A DNA stretch of 64,000 nucleotides, taken from positions 124,001 to 188,000 of the forward strand of contig JAPDIZ010000002.1 of assembly GCA_029259355.1 (NCBI GenBank), read 5' to 3'. The DNA comes from Candidatus Bathyarchaeota archaeon (GTDB lineage: Archaea; Thermoproteota; Bathyarchaeia; JAPDIZ01). Under the pieces are notes generated by a model. That model was not told where the DNA came from. It ran no database searches and saw only the letters and a list, made by a program, of their open reading frames with translations. Below, piece by piece: positions 33,096 to 42,276 of the stretch (positions within the stretch are counted from its first letter, which is position 1; every line of letters begins with the position of its first letter). Both the position numbers and the translations under genes were made by a program.

Positions 33096-33644
33096 CTACT
33101 CCACTAGAAGCAGCCCAGTCCAAGTAAGGGTATCCCTAATTGGCATGGAGATGGGCATGCCCGCCTTCTTAGCTGTGGAGAAGACATCAATGCCCAACGC
33201 TTGCATAGAGGGCCTAGCCTCCAACGGGTGTTTGCACGCACCGCTCGGCCCAACGCACTTCTCGCAAAGCATACAATTGGCTGAGCCGAGGGCAGCGGCA
33301 AACACGTACCCAAGCTCAAACGCTCTACGCTCTAGAGAGGAGAGGAGGTTGTTGAAGTCTCTCCACGCATCTGCAACAAGCTCGCGCCGATGCTTCTCGC
33401 TCGGTAGGCGATAGTCTTTCTGAACCAAAACCGCTTTTCTATAGCGCTTTATGGCTTTCCAAACCTCCTCCAGCGGGGGAAGGTTTGGAGGGCAGAGGAG
33501 ATTGCTCCCGTACTCTGGGCACAGAGGCGCAAAACACTTGAGCCTACACCTCTCGTCAAAGACTATGGTCTCGGCGACATCAACGGCTTTTGCCCTAGAA
33601 GCCCCCAGCGAAATCGCGTAATCAACCAGCTGATCCAAGCTCAC
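33096..33644 (-). CDS. DUF2284 metal-binding protein
   Basis: A 182-residue protein with the cysteine cluster CRLKCFAPLCPEYGSNLLCPPNLPP near residues 33-57 and a second, CMLCEKCVGPSGACKHP, near 124-140. This pairing is the DUF2284 family of putative metal or iron-sulfur proteins common in anaerobes; function not established. It lies between a MazG-like gene and the two moeA genes, all leftward. Confidence 0.85.
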   Translation of the reverse strand: MSLDQLVDYAISLGASRAKAVDVAETIVFDERCRLKCFAPLCPEYGSNLLCPPNLPPLEEVWKAIKRYRKAVLVQKDYRLPSEKHRRELVADAWRDFNNLLSSLERRAFELGYVFAAALGSANCMLCEKCVGPSGACKHPLEARPSMQALGIDVFSTAKKAGMPISMPIRDTLTWTGLLLVE

Positions 33645-33662
33645 GCCAAAGCACCTCCTTGC

Positions 33663-35636
33663 TCAGAACTTAGGCGACCCTAGATCATCGGGCACCACAA
33701 ACCCTCCCGTTTGAGATAAGAAAGACCGAAACTCGCGCGACTTCAAAACCTCTAGCAACGCCTTAACCGAGGGCTTCTTCACGCGATTAGCTGCTACAGC
33801 GAAGTCGTAGTCCTCTAGCCAAAGCGGGATGAACCCCAGCCCAAATCGCTTAGCAACTCTCTCAAGGCCGAAGCCCACATCAGCCGCACCAGAAGCCACA
33901 GCAAGTGCGGCCTCTGAGTGGGAGGATACTTCGACCCCATACCCCTCGACGCATCTGGCAACATCCTCTAGCGAAGCTCCTCTTTTCTCAGCAACCTTCT
34001 CCAGCTCGAGGTCTATGAGCGTACGCAGAAAAGAGCCTTTTCTCCAATTGACGATCCTAAGCCCTCTGCTGACAATGTCCTCGAATCCGCTTACTCCAAG
34101 AGGGTTTTGAGGAGCAGTCATCACCCCCAAAACCCTTTGGTATCCTCGGTAGACAACGCACGATACACCGCGTCTACGCAGAACTTCGGGTGTGTTGTAG
34201 CTTTTGGAGGCTTTGTCGTACAGGCATATCCCCGCAACGTCGGCGACTCCAGCCCTCAGAGCGTTTAACCCTCCTGAAGAGCCAGCGTCCACGGCTCTGT
34301 AGTCAAAGCCCGCTCGCTTGGAGGCCATCGCTAGCAGAGCCCAAGCCCCAACGCAGTGCTCTCCCACAAAGATTAGATCCGCTACCCTAAGCTCCCCCCA
34401 AGGGAGTATGGCGTCCAGCTCCTCTCCAGCTTCAACGAACTCCCTATCTTCCGGGATCATGACCAGGCAGTCGGCGGATAGAAGCGAGGCGATGGCTCCA
34501 GAGCCTCCGGGAATGGGGAACGTGAGCAAATCTCCGCCCGATTTCGCCAAGATGGAGGGGAGAAACTCCCTACGCCCCATGGGAGAAGCCATTCTCACCG
34601 CTGCCCTAACCCTCGCAGTTAGTGTAGGGCTATGCCGCGCCCCCAAGTAGCCCATGAGCAGCGGTCGAGCCACTAGCAAGAACATGGCGAGAGCTGAGAC
34701 GGGATATCCCGGAAGAGCGATCACTGGCTTCTGACGCACAACCGCTAGTGCAGTGGGTTTTCCCGGCTTAGCTGCTATGCCGTGAAAAACGAGCTCTCCC
34801 AACTCCTCCAGAGCCCTATAAACCAAGTCCCCGGATCCAGCGGATGTTCCTCCAGATAAGAGCACAACGTCCGCCACCTCCAGAGCTTTGAGAACTGCTT
34901 CCTCGATTTCTCGAAGGCTGTCGCCCACAATCCCCATCCTAAGCGCCTCGCACCCACACTGCTCAACGAGGTACGAAAGCGTCCAAGAGTTTACGTCGTA
35001 TACCCGCCCGTAGCTGAGCGATGTTCCCGGCTCTACGAGCTCGTCGCCAACAGATATCACCGCGACTACGGGCTTCCTAAACACCTTGACCTCCTTCAGC
35101 CCAAGAGCTGCCAAAACCCCTACGCTAACAGCATCTAAGAGGGTGCCGCGCAAGAGCACGGGTTCGTCTCGAGAAACGTCTGAGCCAGCTGGGGCGAGGT
35201 TCTCCCCGGGATGTACGGGTCGAGTGACGTATACGAAGCCGTTTTTGGTGAAGGCGTGCTCAACCATCACCACCGCATTCGCCCCTCTCGGCAAAGGAGC
35301 TCCCGTAGAAACCTCTACCGCCTCTCCTTTGCTCAGCAACCCATCGAAGAACTCCCCCGCACCCACTTTCCCAACTACCTTGAGCTCCTTTGGAGACCCG
35401 TACTGAGCGCCGTAGGTGTCCTCTGCCCTAACCGCGTAGCCGTCTACGGAGGATCTGTCGAATGGGGGAACGTCTATCGGGGCCAAGATGTCCTCAGCCA
35501 ACACTCGCCCAACAGCTTCTTCGAGCGAAACCACCTCAACTCCCAGGGGCTTTGGCTCAACTGAGGAAAGCGCTAGCGAAAGAGCTTCCTCCAAGCTCAC
35601 GAGCTTACGAAAAACCCTACGCTCCAACTCAAACAC
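33663..35636 (-). CDS. moeA: MoeA fused to a periplasmic-type molybdate/tungstate-binding domain
   Basis: A 657-residue fusion. Residues about 1-400 are MoeA, which inserts molybdate or tungstate into molybdopterin: VPPFDRSSVDGYAV, GAPLPRGANAVVMVEH and SGGTSAGSGDLVYRAL are clear. Residues about 420-657 resemble a PBP-like (LysR/ModA-type) ligand-binding domain (FVGEHCVGAWALLAMA, SSGGLNALRAGVADVAGICLYD, SHSEAALAVASGAADVGFGLE). MoeA-PBP fusions are widespread in archaea. It is downstream of the second moeA with a one-base gap, so the pair is co-transcribed; the molybdate-binding part may sense or deliver the oxyanion. Confidence 0.92.
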   Translation of the reverse strand: MFELERRVFRKLVSLEEALSLALSSVEPKPLGVEVVSLEEAVGRVLAEDILAPIDVPPFDRSSVDGYAVRAEDTYGAQYGSPKELKVVGKVGAGEFFDGLLSKGEAVEVSTGAPLPRGANAVVMVEHAFTKNGFVYVTRPVHPGENLAPAGSDVSRDEPVLLRGTLLDAVSVGVLAALGLKEVKVFRKPVVAVISVGDELVEPGTSLSYGRVYDVNSWTLSYLVEQCGCEALRMGIVGDSLREIEEAVLKALEVADVVLLSGGTSAGSGDLVYRALEELGELVFHGIAAKPGKPTALAVVRQKPVIALPGYPVSALAMFLLVARPLLMGYLGARHSPTLTARVRAAVRMASPMGRREFLPSILAKSGGDLLTFPIPGGSGAIASLLSADCLVMIPEDREFVEAGEELDAILPWGELRVADLIFVGEHCVGAWALLAMASKRAGFDYRAVDAGSSGGLNALRAGVADVAGICLYDKASKSYNTPEVLRRRGVSCVVYRGYQRVLGVMTAPQNPLGVSGFEDIVSRGLRIVNWRKGSFLRTLIDLELEKVAEKRGASLEDVARCVEGYGVEVSSHSEAALAVASGAADVGFGLERVAKRFGLGFIPLWLEDYDFAVAANRVKKPSVKALLEVLKSREFRSFLSQTGGFVVPDDLGSPKF

Positions 35637-35637
35637 C

Positions 35638-36927
35638 CTACATTAGATACACCCAAACCCTCTCCCCAGCCTCATAGCCCTCGAGCTCAGGAGGGACTAC
35701 TACGACCCCGTCTGCGCGGGTGATGGAGGAGAGTACGCCTGCGCCAGATGCCGTAATTGGATCCGCGTACAGCTCATCCCCTTCCCTCCTCAGCGAAACG
35801 CGGACAAAGTGGGTGACCCCAGGATGGGAAGGAACTTTTCTGGATAAGCGGGCGAGGGCTGTTCGGCGAGGGGGGCCGTCTCGATGCCCCATAGCCATCC
35901 AGAGAAAGCGAATCACCACAAACTCTGTTACGAGGTAGGCGGCGGCGGGAAAACCCGGTACGAGGAAAACAGGTTTCCCCACAACCACGGCTAAGCCAGT
36001 GGGCCTTCCAGGCCTAATAGCTAATCCACGAACCACAACACCAGGCGGTCCAAGCGAGTCCACAGCTTCTGGAACAACGTCTTTCTCGCCTACCGAGGTA
36101 CCCCCACACACTACTGCTGCATCGCAGCTCTCCAACGAGCGTCTTAGCGCTTCCTTCACCGCATCCACATCGTCTGGAACTGGTTCGCTGGCTACGGGAT
36201 CAGCTCCCCACCTCCTCAGCACCGAAGAGATCATGGGGGTGTTGGAGTCCACTATCTTGCCCGGCGGCGCATCTGGAAAGAGCTCTACAAGCTCATCGCC
36301 AACCGAGAACACGGCCACCTTTGGCTTTGCGAAGACCTCTACTTCCTCGAGGCCGAGCTGGTGGATGAGGCCGAGCTCAGCTGGCCCCACCACAGCCCCC
36401 CTCTTTAGAGCGATGGAGCCTGCTTTCACGTCTTCTCCACGCTTCGACACGTTTTCCCCAACCGCGACTGGAGACAAAACCTCGACAAACTCCTCGGACA
36501 CCCTGTTTGCGTACTCAACCATCACTACAGCGTCTGCTCCCTTAGGGATGGGCGCGCCCGTATCCACGTACGCTGCCTCGCCTCTATGGACCTCAAAGCC
36601 TGGCCACTGCCCGATGCGCGACTCACCCACTACCTTGAGCAAAGCGGGGTTTGTGGGCGAAGCTCCAAAGGTGTCCTCAGCTTTTACGGCATAGCCATCC
36701 ATAGCGGCTCTATCAAATGGCGGGAAGTCGGCTGGAGCAACCACGTCCTGAGCTAAGATCCTGTTTAAGGCGTCAGGCGCGCGCACCCTCTCAGTCTCGA
36801 TTCGCCAGCCGTTCAGAGCATCCCATAGCGCTCTAATCGCTTTTTCGATGGAGAGCTCACGTCCGATCAAACGCTCTCTGCCAGCCATTGGAAGCACCGA
36901 TATGGTTTTGTAAGCCTGTCGCGTCAT
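35638..36927 (-). CDS. moeA: molybdopterin molybdenumtransferase MoeA
   Basis: A 429-residue MoeA: ADFPPFDRAAMDGYAVKAED, GAPIPKGADAVVMVEYAN, FSVGDELVE and CGGTSVGEKDVV with the C-terminal DNA-gyrase-like domain. It catalyses adenylyl-molybdopterin hydrolysis with metal insertion. Two moeA paralogs in one operon often serve molybdenum and tungsten separately (established for some archaea; not proven here). An alternative ATG at 36888 begins MAGRERL; no convincing ribosome-binding site marks either. Confidence 0.93.
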   Translation of the reverse strand: MTRQAYKTISVLPMAGRERLIGRELSIEKAIRALWDALNGWRIETERVRAPDALNRILAQDVVAPADFPPFDRAAMDGYAVKAEDTFGASPTNPALLKVVGESRIGQWPGFEVHRGEAAYVDTGAPIPKGADAVVMVEYANRVSEEFVEVLSPVAVGENVSKRGEDVKAGSIALKRGAVVGPAELGLIHQLGLEEVEVFAKPKVAVFSVGDELVELFPDAPPGKIVDSNTPMISSVLRRWGADPVASEPVPDDVDAVKEALRRSLESCDAAVVCGGTSVGEKDVVPEAVDSLGPPGVVVRGLAIRPGRPTGLAVVVGKPVFLVPGFPAAAYLVTEFVVIRFLWMAMGHRDGPPRRTALARLSRKVPSHPGVTHFVRVSLRREGDELYADPITASGAGVLSSITRADGVVVVPPELEGYEAGERVWVYLM

Positions 36928-36947
36928 TTCAATGCCTGTGATGACCT

Positions 36948-37493
36948 ATGAACGTTGTGGGGAGCAGGAGGCCTAGCAAAGACGAGTACTACCTAAACAT
37001 CGCGAAGGAAGTGGCTCAGAGGGGAACGTGCCTTAGGAGGAGGTATGGGGCGGTAATCGTTAGGGAGGATCAGATCGTGAGCACTGGGTACGTGGGAGCT
37101 CCTCGCGGAACCCCCAACTGCATCGACGTAAAGAGGTGTCTCCGCGAAGAGCTGAACATCCCACACGGAGAGCGATACGAGCTCTGCAGAAGCGTCCATG
37201 CCGAGATGAACGCTGTGATAAACGCAGCCAGAGCTGGGGTGAGCCTTTTAGGTGGAACCATGTACATATACGGTGAAGATGTCAAAACCGGCAAGATAGT
37301 AGACGCTTATCCGTGCAAGATGTGTAGGAGAGTGATAATTAACGCTGGGCTCAAAAGGGTTGTCATTCGCTGCGCAGACGGATCCATCAAGTCTTTTGAC
37401 GTATCGGACTGGGTTGCTGAGGAGTCTGATATGGAGGCGCAGATAAGAGAGGCTATGGCGCTTATCAAGAGAGAAGAGGCTGGTGAAGACTAG
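36948..37493 (+). CDS. dCMP deaminase-like cytidine deaminase
   Basis: A 181-residue zinc deaminase. The active-site motifs are SVHAEMNAVINAA (HAE) and AYPCKMCRRVIINAG (PCxxC). The N-terminus has RRYGAVIVREDQIVSTGYVGAPRGTPNCID, the dCMP/ComE-type pattern with an added zinc-binding Cys/His set. It makes dUMP from dCMP for thymidylate. A small membrane protein starts at the base after the stop. Confidence 0.9.
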   Translation: MNVVGSRRPSKDEYYLNIAKEVAQRGTCLRRRYGAVIVREDQIVSTGYVGAPRGTPNCIDVKRCLREELNIPHGERYELCRSVHAEMNAVINAARAGVSLLGGTMYIYGEDVKTGKIVDAYPCKMCRRVIINAGLKRVVIRCADGSIKSFDVSDWVAEESDMEAQIREAMALIKREEAGED

Positions 37494-37829
37494 TTGTGGG
37501 AAGATGTGCTGCTCCAGCTCTTTCTAGGAGCTTTTTTCGGCTTCTTCACGGGAAACGTACTGGTTCGTGCAGGCATACTCTTCGGGGGCTTGGTGGCCGC
37601 AGCAGGTGTGGTTATCCAATCCTATATAGTGGCGAGGTACGTCGCAAGCCCTAGATACACCATATTCTCAGCTGCTAAGGAGTTCCTCCTCCCCCTATAC
37701 CCATATGTTGGGCAGCACGTGTGGTTCATCCTAGTGTTTTTCCTAGCCAACCTACCCTTTGCCTTCGCGTTCCTCATTGGTTTCATGCTGGGGGTAGCCT
37801 CCGCAATCCCGGGGTACGAGTGGAGCTAG
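37494..37829 (+). CDS. small multi-helix membrane protein
   Basis: A 111-residue ORF with three hydrophobic segments (about 5-25, 27-48, 75-103). TTG start directly after the dCMP deaminase stop suggests translational coupling. I do not recognise a family; a link to the deaminase cannot be argued from sequence. Confidence 0.6.
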   Translation: MWEDVLLQLFLGAFFGFFTGNVLVRAGILFGGLVAAAGVVIQSYIVARYVASPRYTIFSAAKEFLLPLYPYVGQHVWFILVFFLANLPFAFAFLIGFMLGVASAIPGYEWS

Positions 37830-37848
37830 GCGAACTCGGGGTGTTTGG

Positions 37849-38724
37849 ATGAAGGTTTCGCTGGAGTGCGTCGAGTGCCTGCTCATAAGGGGAGTTGCTG
37901 GAATCAAGAGAGCCACCGACAACAACGAGGTGAGGTTTAGAGCGGTTTCTAAGCTGCTGGAGCTTCTAGCGAGGGAGTTTTCGCCTGAAGCCGTTCCCGC
38001 TAGGCTGGGGACGTTGAGGGAGAGGCTCATCAAAGAGGTTACGGGCAATCCAGATCCCTACTTCAGCGACAAGAAGAGGTCTAATGCCTTGGGCAAGCGC
38101 CTCGCTAGCCAAGTCGAAGAAGTTGTGCGCCAAGAGGATAGCGTGGAGAAGCGGTTTGCGCTCGCCTGCAGAGCGGCCGTCCTCGGCAACCTAATTGAGT
38201 TCGACATACCCGGCCACGACTTCTCCCTAGAGAAGCTCGAGCACATGCTGAGGAACACCAAGCTTTCCATCGACGACTCCGAGCGCATCCTACGAGCCAT
38301 AGGGCCTGGGGCAAAGGTTCTCTACGTCACTGACAACGCTGGGGAGATAGCCTTCGACAAGATACTGGTGGGGGTTTTGGAGGAGCTTGGCGCTAAGGTT
38401 GCTGTTGCTGTACGAGGTGGGCCAGTGCTCAACGACGCAACGCTCGAGGACGCGCTAGAGGTTGGGATGGATGAGGTAGCGACTGAGGTCATAACCACTG
38501 GCTGCGATGCGGTGGGAGTAGACTTCGAGTTGGTTTCCAAGGAGTTTTTGGACAAGTACCTGGGCTCCGACCTAATAGTTGCGAAGGGGATGGGCAACTA
38601 CGAAACCCTGTCGGAGGAGAGGATGGGAAAGCCAGTAGCCTACTTGCTTGTGGCTAAGTGCGGGCCAGTTGCTAGGCACATAGGCGTCGAGAGAGGGTCG
38701 GCTGTCGTCAAGCTCGTTGAGTAG
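37849..38724 (+). CDS. DUF89/ARMT1-like metal-dependent phosphatase
   Basis: A 291-residue DUF89 protein. The N-terminal cysteine motif LECVECLLIRG, the central KVLYVTDNAGEIAFDKIL, the strand VAVRGGPVLNDAT and the late DLIVAKGMGNYETLSE match the DUF89 domain family of metal-dependent phosphatases acting on damaged sugar phosphates or cofactors. Substrate unknown. ATG start. The 3' end overlaps the convergent YkgJ-like gene by 17 bases. Confidence 0.87.
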   Translation: MKVSLECVECLLIRGVAGIKRATDNNEVRFRAVSKLLELLAREFSPEAVPARLGTLRERLIKEVTGNPDPYFSDKKRSNALGKRLASQVEEVVRQEDSVEKRFALACRAAVLGNLIEFDIPGHDFSLEKLEHMLRNTKLSIDDSERILRAIGPGAKVLYVTDNAGEIAFDKILVGVLEELGAKVAVAVRGGPVLNDATLEDALEVGMDEVATEVITTGCDAVGVDFELVSKEFLDKYLGSDLIVAKGMGNYETLSEERMGKPVAYLLVAKCGPVARHIGVERGSAVVKLVE

Positions 38725-39109
38725 CTTCTCCAAAACCAGCTTCTTGGCTGACCACAGCTAGTAGGCGCACGAGGGCCTTGGATTTCCGCCTAAACTCTCG
38801 CTCGCCAACTGTGTGGCCCATGGGGCACAGCGGGTCTACGATCGGCCCAACACCAACCTCGTAGACGACGGGGTATATCCTGCAGCCGAGTGGCCTGTGC
38901 TTATATATCCTACACCTCGACCGCTTCGGGTCGTAGAAGAAGCAAACACCTCCTACGTTCACCAACCTCTTAAAACCCATCTCATCTACTCGAACAAATT
39001 GAGCTGGGTCGTACCCCAGCTTGGAGATCCTTTCAACGTCCTCACTTGTTAGGATCATCTCTGTTTCGACGCAGCAGCGTCCGCACTTAGCGCACCGCAT
39101 CGAGCGCAT
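38708..39109 (-). CDS. YkgJ-family cysteine cluster protein
   Basis: About 133 residues. The cysteine motif CAKCGRCCVE at the N-terminus with GGVCFFYDPKRSRCRIYKHRPLGCRIYP is the YkgJ zinc- or iron-chelating cluster. Family function unknown. A TATA box (TTTATAG, minus strand, 39127-39133) lies about 20-25 bases upstream of the ATG at 39109, so the mRNA is probably leaderless and could even begin at the next ATG (39100). Confidence 0.8.
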   Translation of the reverse strand: MRSMRCAKCGRCCVETEMILTSEDVERISKLGYDPAQFVRVDEMGFKRLVNVGGVCFFYDPKRSRCRIYKHRPLGCRIYPVVYEVGVGPIVDPLCPMGHTVGEREFRRKSKALVRLLAVVSQEAGFGEATQRA

Positions 39110-39183
39110 AGTTGGTGCGGGAAAGCTATAAATGGCGCTCCCCATAAGAGAAGTGCGAGCCGCTACGCGAGAAGGTTGTTAGG

Positions 39184-39705
39184 TTGAAGCAAGATCCTGA
39201 TAAGCCCGTTGTAAAGGCTATGCTGGTTAGGCTTCCAGCCACGATACTCACTCTCCTCAGCCAGCAGATGGGGAGGGGGATAGTCATACAGCATGTTAGG
39301 GAGGAGATTAGGGAGATAACCTTTCCGTGGCAATCCTTTGAGCAGCTGTCCAGCAGGAGCCCATCTGAGTTTGAGGAGTTTTTGGGGAAGCAGTTCCCCG
39401 GCATATCCTCAGTCATAGTGAGGTATAGGGAGACCGATGACAAGCTTATGCCCTCGTCCATACAGATATTCGCCAACAAAGCCCCACAGACTCGGCAAGC
39501 ACCAGCCTCCCCACCTTGGGGCGTGGGGGTGAGGCAACAGCAGCAACAGGATACGCAATACCTCCTCCGCACAGTCAACTCGCTCAGGGAGAAGCTCATG
39601 CTGTACGAGCAGAAAATGAGGGAGCTCGAAGCAGAGGTTTCCTCGCTTAGAAGAAGGCTTTACCTGCTGGAGTCTAGCACCAAAAAAGGCGTGGGGGAGG
39701 ATTAA
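39184..39705 (+). CDS. hypothetical protein with C-terminal coiled coil
   Basis: A 173-residue protein. The first 95 residues form a mixed fold (PVVKAMLVRLPATILTLL), a Gln/Pro-rich linker (QAPASPPWGVGVRQQQQQD) follows, and residues about 120-165 form a coiled coil (LRTVNSLREKLMLYEQKMRELEAEVSSLRRRLYLLES). Not recognised. TTG is the only start in the open frame. The linker and coiled coil suggest an oligomeric or scaffolding protein. Confidence 0.65.
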   Translation: MKQDPDKPVVKAMLVRLPATILTLLSQQMGRGIVIQHVREEIREITFPWQSFEQLSSRSPSEFEEFLGKQFPGISSVIVRYRETDDKLMPSSIQIFANKAPQTRQAPASPPWGVGVRQQQQQDTQYLLRTVNSLREKLMLYEQKMRELEAEVSSLRRRLYLLESSTKKGVGED

Positions 39706-39706
39706 G

Positions 39707-40312
39707 CTACTCGATCTTGATGAGGTCAGACCTCGTTATCGCCGACCTGTAGAGGTTAGCCATCTGAAACAGCGCAACCTCTTGCCCGTAGTCGTCTAAG
39801 GCAGCTATGCAGTCTACGGGCACTACAGTTTTGTACCCCCTCAGAGATGCGCCAGCCACCATGTGCATGACGCATATGTTAGAGACCGTGCCAGTTACGA
39901 TAAGCGTCTTTCTCCCCAGCTTCTCCAAAACCTGCTCCATGTCAGTTTTGTAGAAGGCATCGTAGGTCTGCTTCTTGACGCAGACATCTCCCTCCGCTGG
40001 CTTGAGCTCGTCAACCACCTCAGCTCCCCAAGTCCCAGCGACCGTGTGCTGGCCCCAAAGCTCAAACTCGGGGTCGCCGGGCTGGTGCCAGTCTTGCGTG
40101 TAGACCACGGGTATCTTCTTCTCCCTAGCCACCTTTAGCAGCTCAGCGATCTTTGGGATGGTTTTGTCGCAGCTCTCGCCTACGTAGAGCTTGCCCTCTT
40201 TTTTGCAGAAGTCGTTCTGCATATCGACTATGACAAGGGCCACTTCCTCCGCCTTTAGCGTGACGGGCTGAGGCTCAGGAATTCTAGCAGACACTATCGA
40301 TAAACCCCCCAA
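39707..40312 (-). CDS. pncA: nicotinamidase
   Basis: A 201-residue cysteine hydrolase. The catalytic Asp is in IVDMQNDF, the metal site in TQDWHQPGDPEF and WGQHTVAGTWGAE (Asp-x-His and His), and the nucleophile Cys in GTVSNICVMHMVAGASLRGY. The metal site argues for nicotinamidase/pyrazinamidase over isochorismatase. With nadE in the same window it supports NAD salvage. The N-terminal start is uncertain between 40312 and a GTG at 40294. Confidence 0.85.
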   Translation of the reverse strand: MGGLSIVSARIPEPQPVTLKAEEVALVIVDMQNDFCKKEGKLYVGESCDKTIPKIAELLKVAREKKIPVVYTQDWHQPGDPEFELWGQHTVAGTWGAEVVDELKPAEGDVCVKKQTYDAFYKTDMEQVLEKLGRKTLIVTGTVSNICVMHMVAGASLRGYKTVVPVDCIAALDDYGQEVALFQMANLYRSAITRSDLIKIE

Positions 40313-40361
40313 AAAGAAAAGCTAGCTTAAGTGCGTATTATGCTATTCGGCGTGAAGCGAG

Positions 40362-40721
40362 TTGACTTGGCCAGAAATCGCTCGCAGAAAGATCGCAGAG
40401 GTTCTTGCAGCAAAGAAATTGATCGGGTCAGATAGGGGGTGTCCCTACTACCCATGCCATTTTGATGGGCAAGACTGCACCTGGTGCTTCTGCCCCTTCT
40501 ACCCATGCCTCGACGAGTCCACGGGCGGAAGACACGTGGTGGGTAGGTACTCGAGGAGGCTCGTTTGGAGCTGTGAAAATTGTGACTGGGTGCATAGGCC
40601 GGAGGTTGCTCAGGCTATCTTGGAAGAAATCCTTCACGCTGGGATTAGCCGACCAGAGGAGGCGTCTAGCGAGATCAAACGAGTTTTTCAGAAAGTTAAG
40701 AAGAAGTTCCCTCCCCCCTAA
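40362..40721 (+). CDS. cysteine-rich small domain protein
   Basis: A 119-residue protein with a dense cysteine core: GCPYYPCHFDGQDCTWCFCPFYPCLDE, then WSCENCDWVHRPEVAQ. This is the archaeal 'cysteine-rich small domain' family (PF04071-like), often near corrinoid genes, presumed to bind metal. The C-terminal 35 residues are helical and charged. It starts with ATG or the preceding TTG region; the end overlaps the convergent Tes-like gene by 26 bases. Confidence 0.8.
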   Translation: MTWPEIARRKIAEVLAAKKLIGSDRGCPYYPCHFDGQDCTWCFCPFYPCLDESTGGRHVVGRYSRRLVWSCENCDWVHRPEVAQAILEEILHAGISRPEEASSEIKRVFQKVKKKFPPP

Positions 40722-42213
40722 GCTCCAGCCACTCTTCGTAGGGTATTGAGTGAGCTTTTTCGAAGGGCTCTCTGTGTATGGAGTTGTAGGAGCAGAAGGG
40801 CCTTATGGTTCCGTCTGGTAGCCCGTAATGTATGACGCAGCGCTGAAGCCTATCGAGGTCGAAGTTGTAGGGATCCATGAAGTGCATGCAGCCGATCATT
40901 ACGACGCGGTACATGAAGTCGGCTAAGGCGCCATAGCTTCCCCTCCTCACCACCGAGAGAATAGCTTTCGCGAGAGTGAGGCTCTGAACGTGTCTTGGAG
41001 CCAGTAGAGCTCTGAGTTTTGCTCGCAACCGCCTCCCGCGCTCGACATCCTCACAAACCCTCTTCATCGACTCGAAGAAGCCGTCTACATTGGATAACCT
41101 AGTGATGGGGACCCAACTTCCATCAGACTTCTTAACCATGAAGGTGGCTACTCCGCAGAAAGGGCTTGTGGTGAACTCTACGAAGCGCTTGTTGAGCAGA
41201 GCTCCCACCGCGCGGGAAATGGGGACCACCGAGGGAACTGGCCTGAAGTCCTTTACGGATATCATGCCGTTTGTCTGCTCCTCCACAAGCTTCATGAAAT
41301 CGGTGGTGTTTATCCTCATCTTCTCCCTAGACTCCCTGTCTATCCTGCCCGTTATGGAGACTGGCTGAACGTTTACGCACCTAACCACGTCCGAGTTCTC
41401 CAGCGCAAACCGTATGATGTCGCCCATCTGGTGGTCGTTTATGCCCCTAACCAGCGTCACCACCAACACGATGCTCCCAAACCCGATCTTTCGGGCATTC
41501 TCTAACACCCTAAGCTTGGTCTCGAGCAGCGGAAGCCCCCTAACCTTTTCGTAGATGTCGTCGCTCAAGCCATCGAACTGGAGGTACACGGTGCTCATCC
41601 CAGCCTCCATAAGCTCCCTAAAGTACTCCACATCTCTCGCTATCCTTATTCCATTGGTGTTTACCTCGACGTGCGTAAAGCCCACTTCCCTAGCAGCTCT
41701 AATGAGCTCAGGAAGGTCCTCCCTAACGGTAGGCTCTCCGCCGCTAAACTGGAGAGCGGGGGGCGCGACGGGGAGGTTTCTCCTAAAGTTCTTGAGTATC
41801 TCGACGATCTCCTCCTTAGTGGGCTCGTAGACGTAGCCTGCAGCGGCGGCGTTGGCGAAGCATATGGGGCATCTGAGGTTGCACCGGTTGGTGACATCTA
41901 TTATCGCGAGCACGGTGTGTGACTTATGGTTTGGGCATATGCCGCAGTCGAAGGGGCAGCCATTTCTCCCCTCAGTACGGGGGTTCTTTAGCCCGTCTCC
42001 GTCGTTAGCGTAGGCCTCAGCCCACTTATACAACTCGTAGTCGGAGAAGGTGTAGGTGTCGTCGAAGTATCCGTGGGCATCGCATGTCTTCCTTATCCGG
42101 ACGACGCCCTCTTCGTCCACAAACACCTCTGCTTCGACAACCTTCATGCACACGGGACAGAGACTACGCGTTTTTCTCAAAACCCTTTTTGAGGAGGAGA
42201 CCATCTCCAACAC
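40696..42213 (-). CDS. tes: radical SAM enzyme of the tetraether synthase (Tes) type
   Basis: A 505-residue radical SAM protein. After an N-terminal cysteine region (SLCPVCMKVVEAEVF, CDAHGYFDDTYTF) and GCPFDCGICPNHKSHT comes the SAM cluster TNRCNLRCPICFANAAA and SGGEPTVREDLPEL. This layout with several extra cysteine sites matches MJ0619-like Tes, which joins two archaeol lipids tail-to-tail to make tetraethers (established for homologs). Length matches MJ0619. It fits a thermophile membrane. Start at 42213 or ATG 42204. Confidence 0.85.
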   Translation of the reverse strand: MLEMVSSSKRVLRKTRSLCPVCMKVVEAEVFVDEEGVVRIRKTCDAHGYFDDTYTFSDYELYKWAEAYANDGDGLKNPRTEGRNGCPFDCGICPNHKSHTVLAIIDVTNRCNLRCPICFANAAAAGYVYEPTKEEIVEILKNFRRNLPVAPPALQFSGGEPTVREDLPELIRAAREVGFTHVEVNTNGIRIARDVEYFRELMEAGMSTVYLQFDGLSDDIYEKVRGLPLLETKLRVLENARKIGFGSIVLVVTLVRGINDHQMGDIIRFALENSDVVRCVNVQPVSITGRIDRESREKMRINTTDFMKLVEEQTNGMISVKDFRPVPSVVPISRAVGALLNKRFVEFTTSPFCGVATFMVKKSDGSWVPITRLSNVDGFFESMKRVCEDVERGRRLRAKLRALLAPRHVQSLTLAKAILSVVRRGSYGALADFMYRVVMIGCMHFMDPYNFDLDRLQRCVIHYGLPDGTIRPFCSYNSIHREPFEKAHSIPYEEWLELRGEGTSS

Positions 42214-42276
42214 TTCTTCAACACTATTTCCAAGACACGGTGAAAAGGATTCGACGCTGCCTCTATTTAAGCGTAT

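Noticed and set aside
35999-36694. 231-residue plus-strand ORF inside moeA
   Set aside because: Serine/threonine-rich antisense shadow of moeA.
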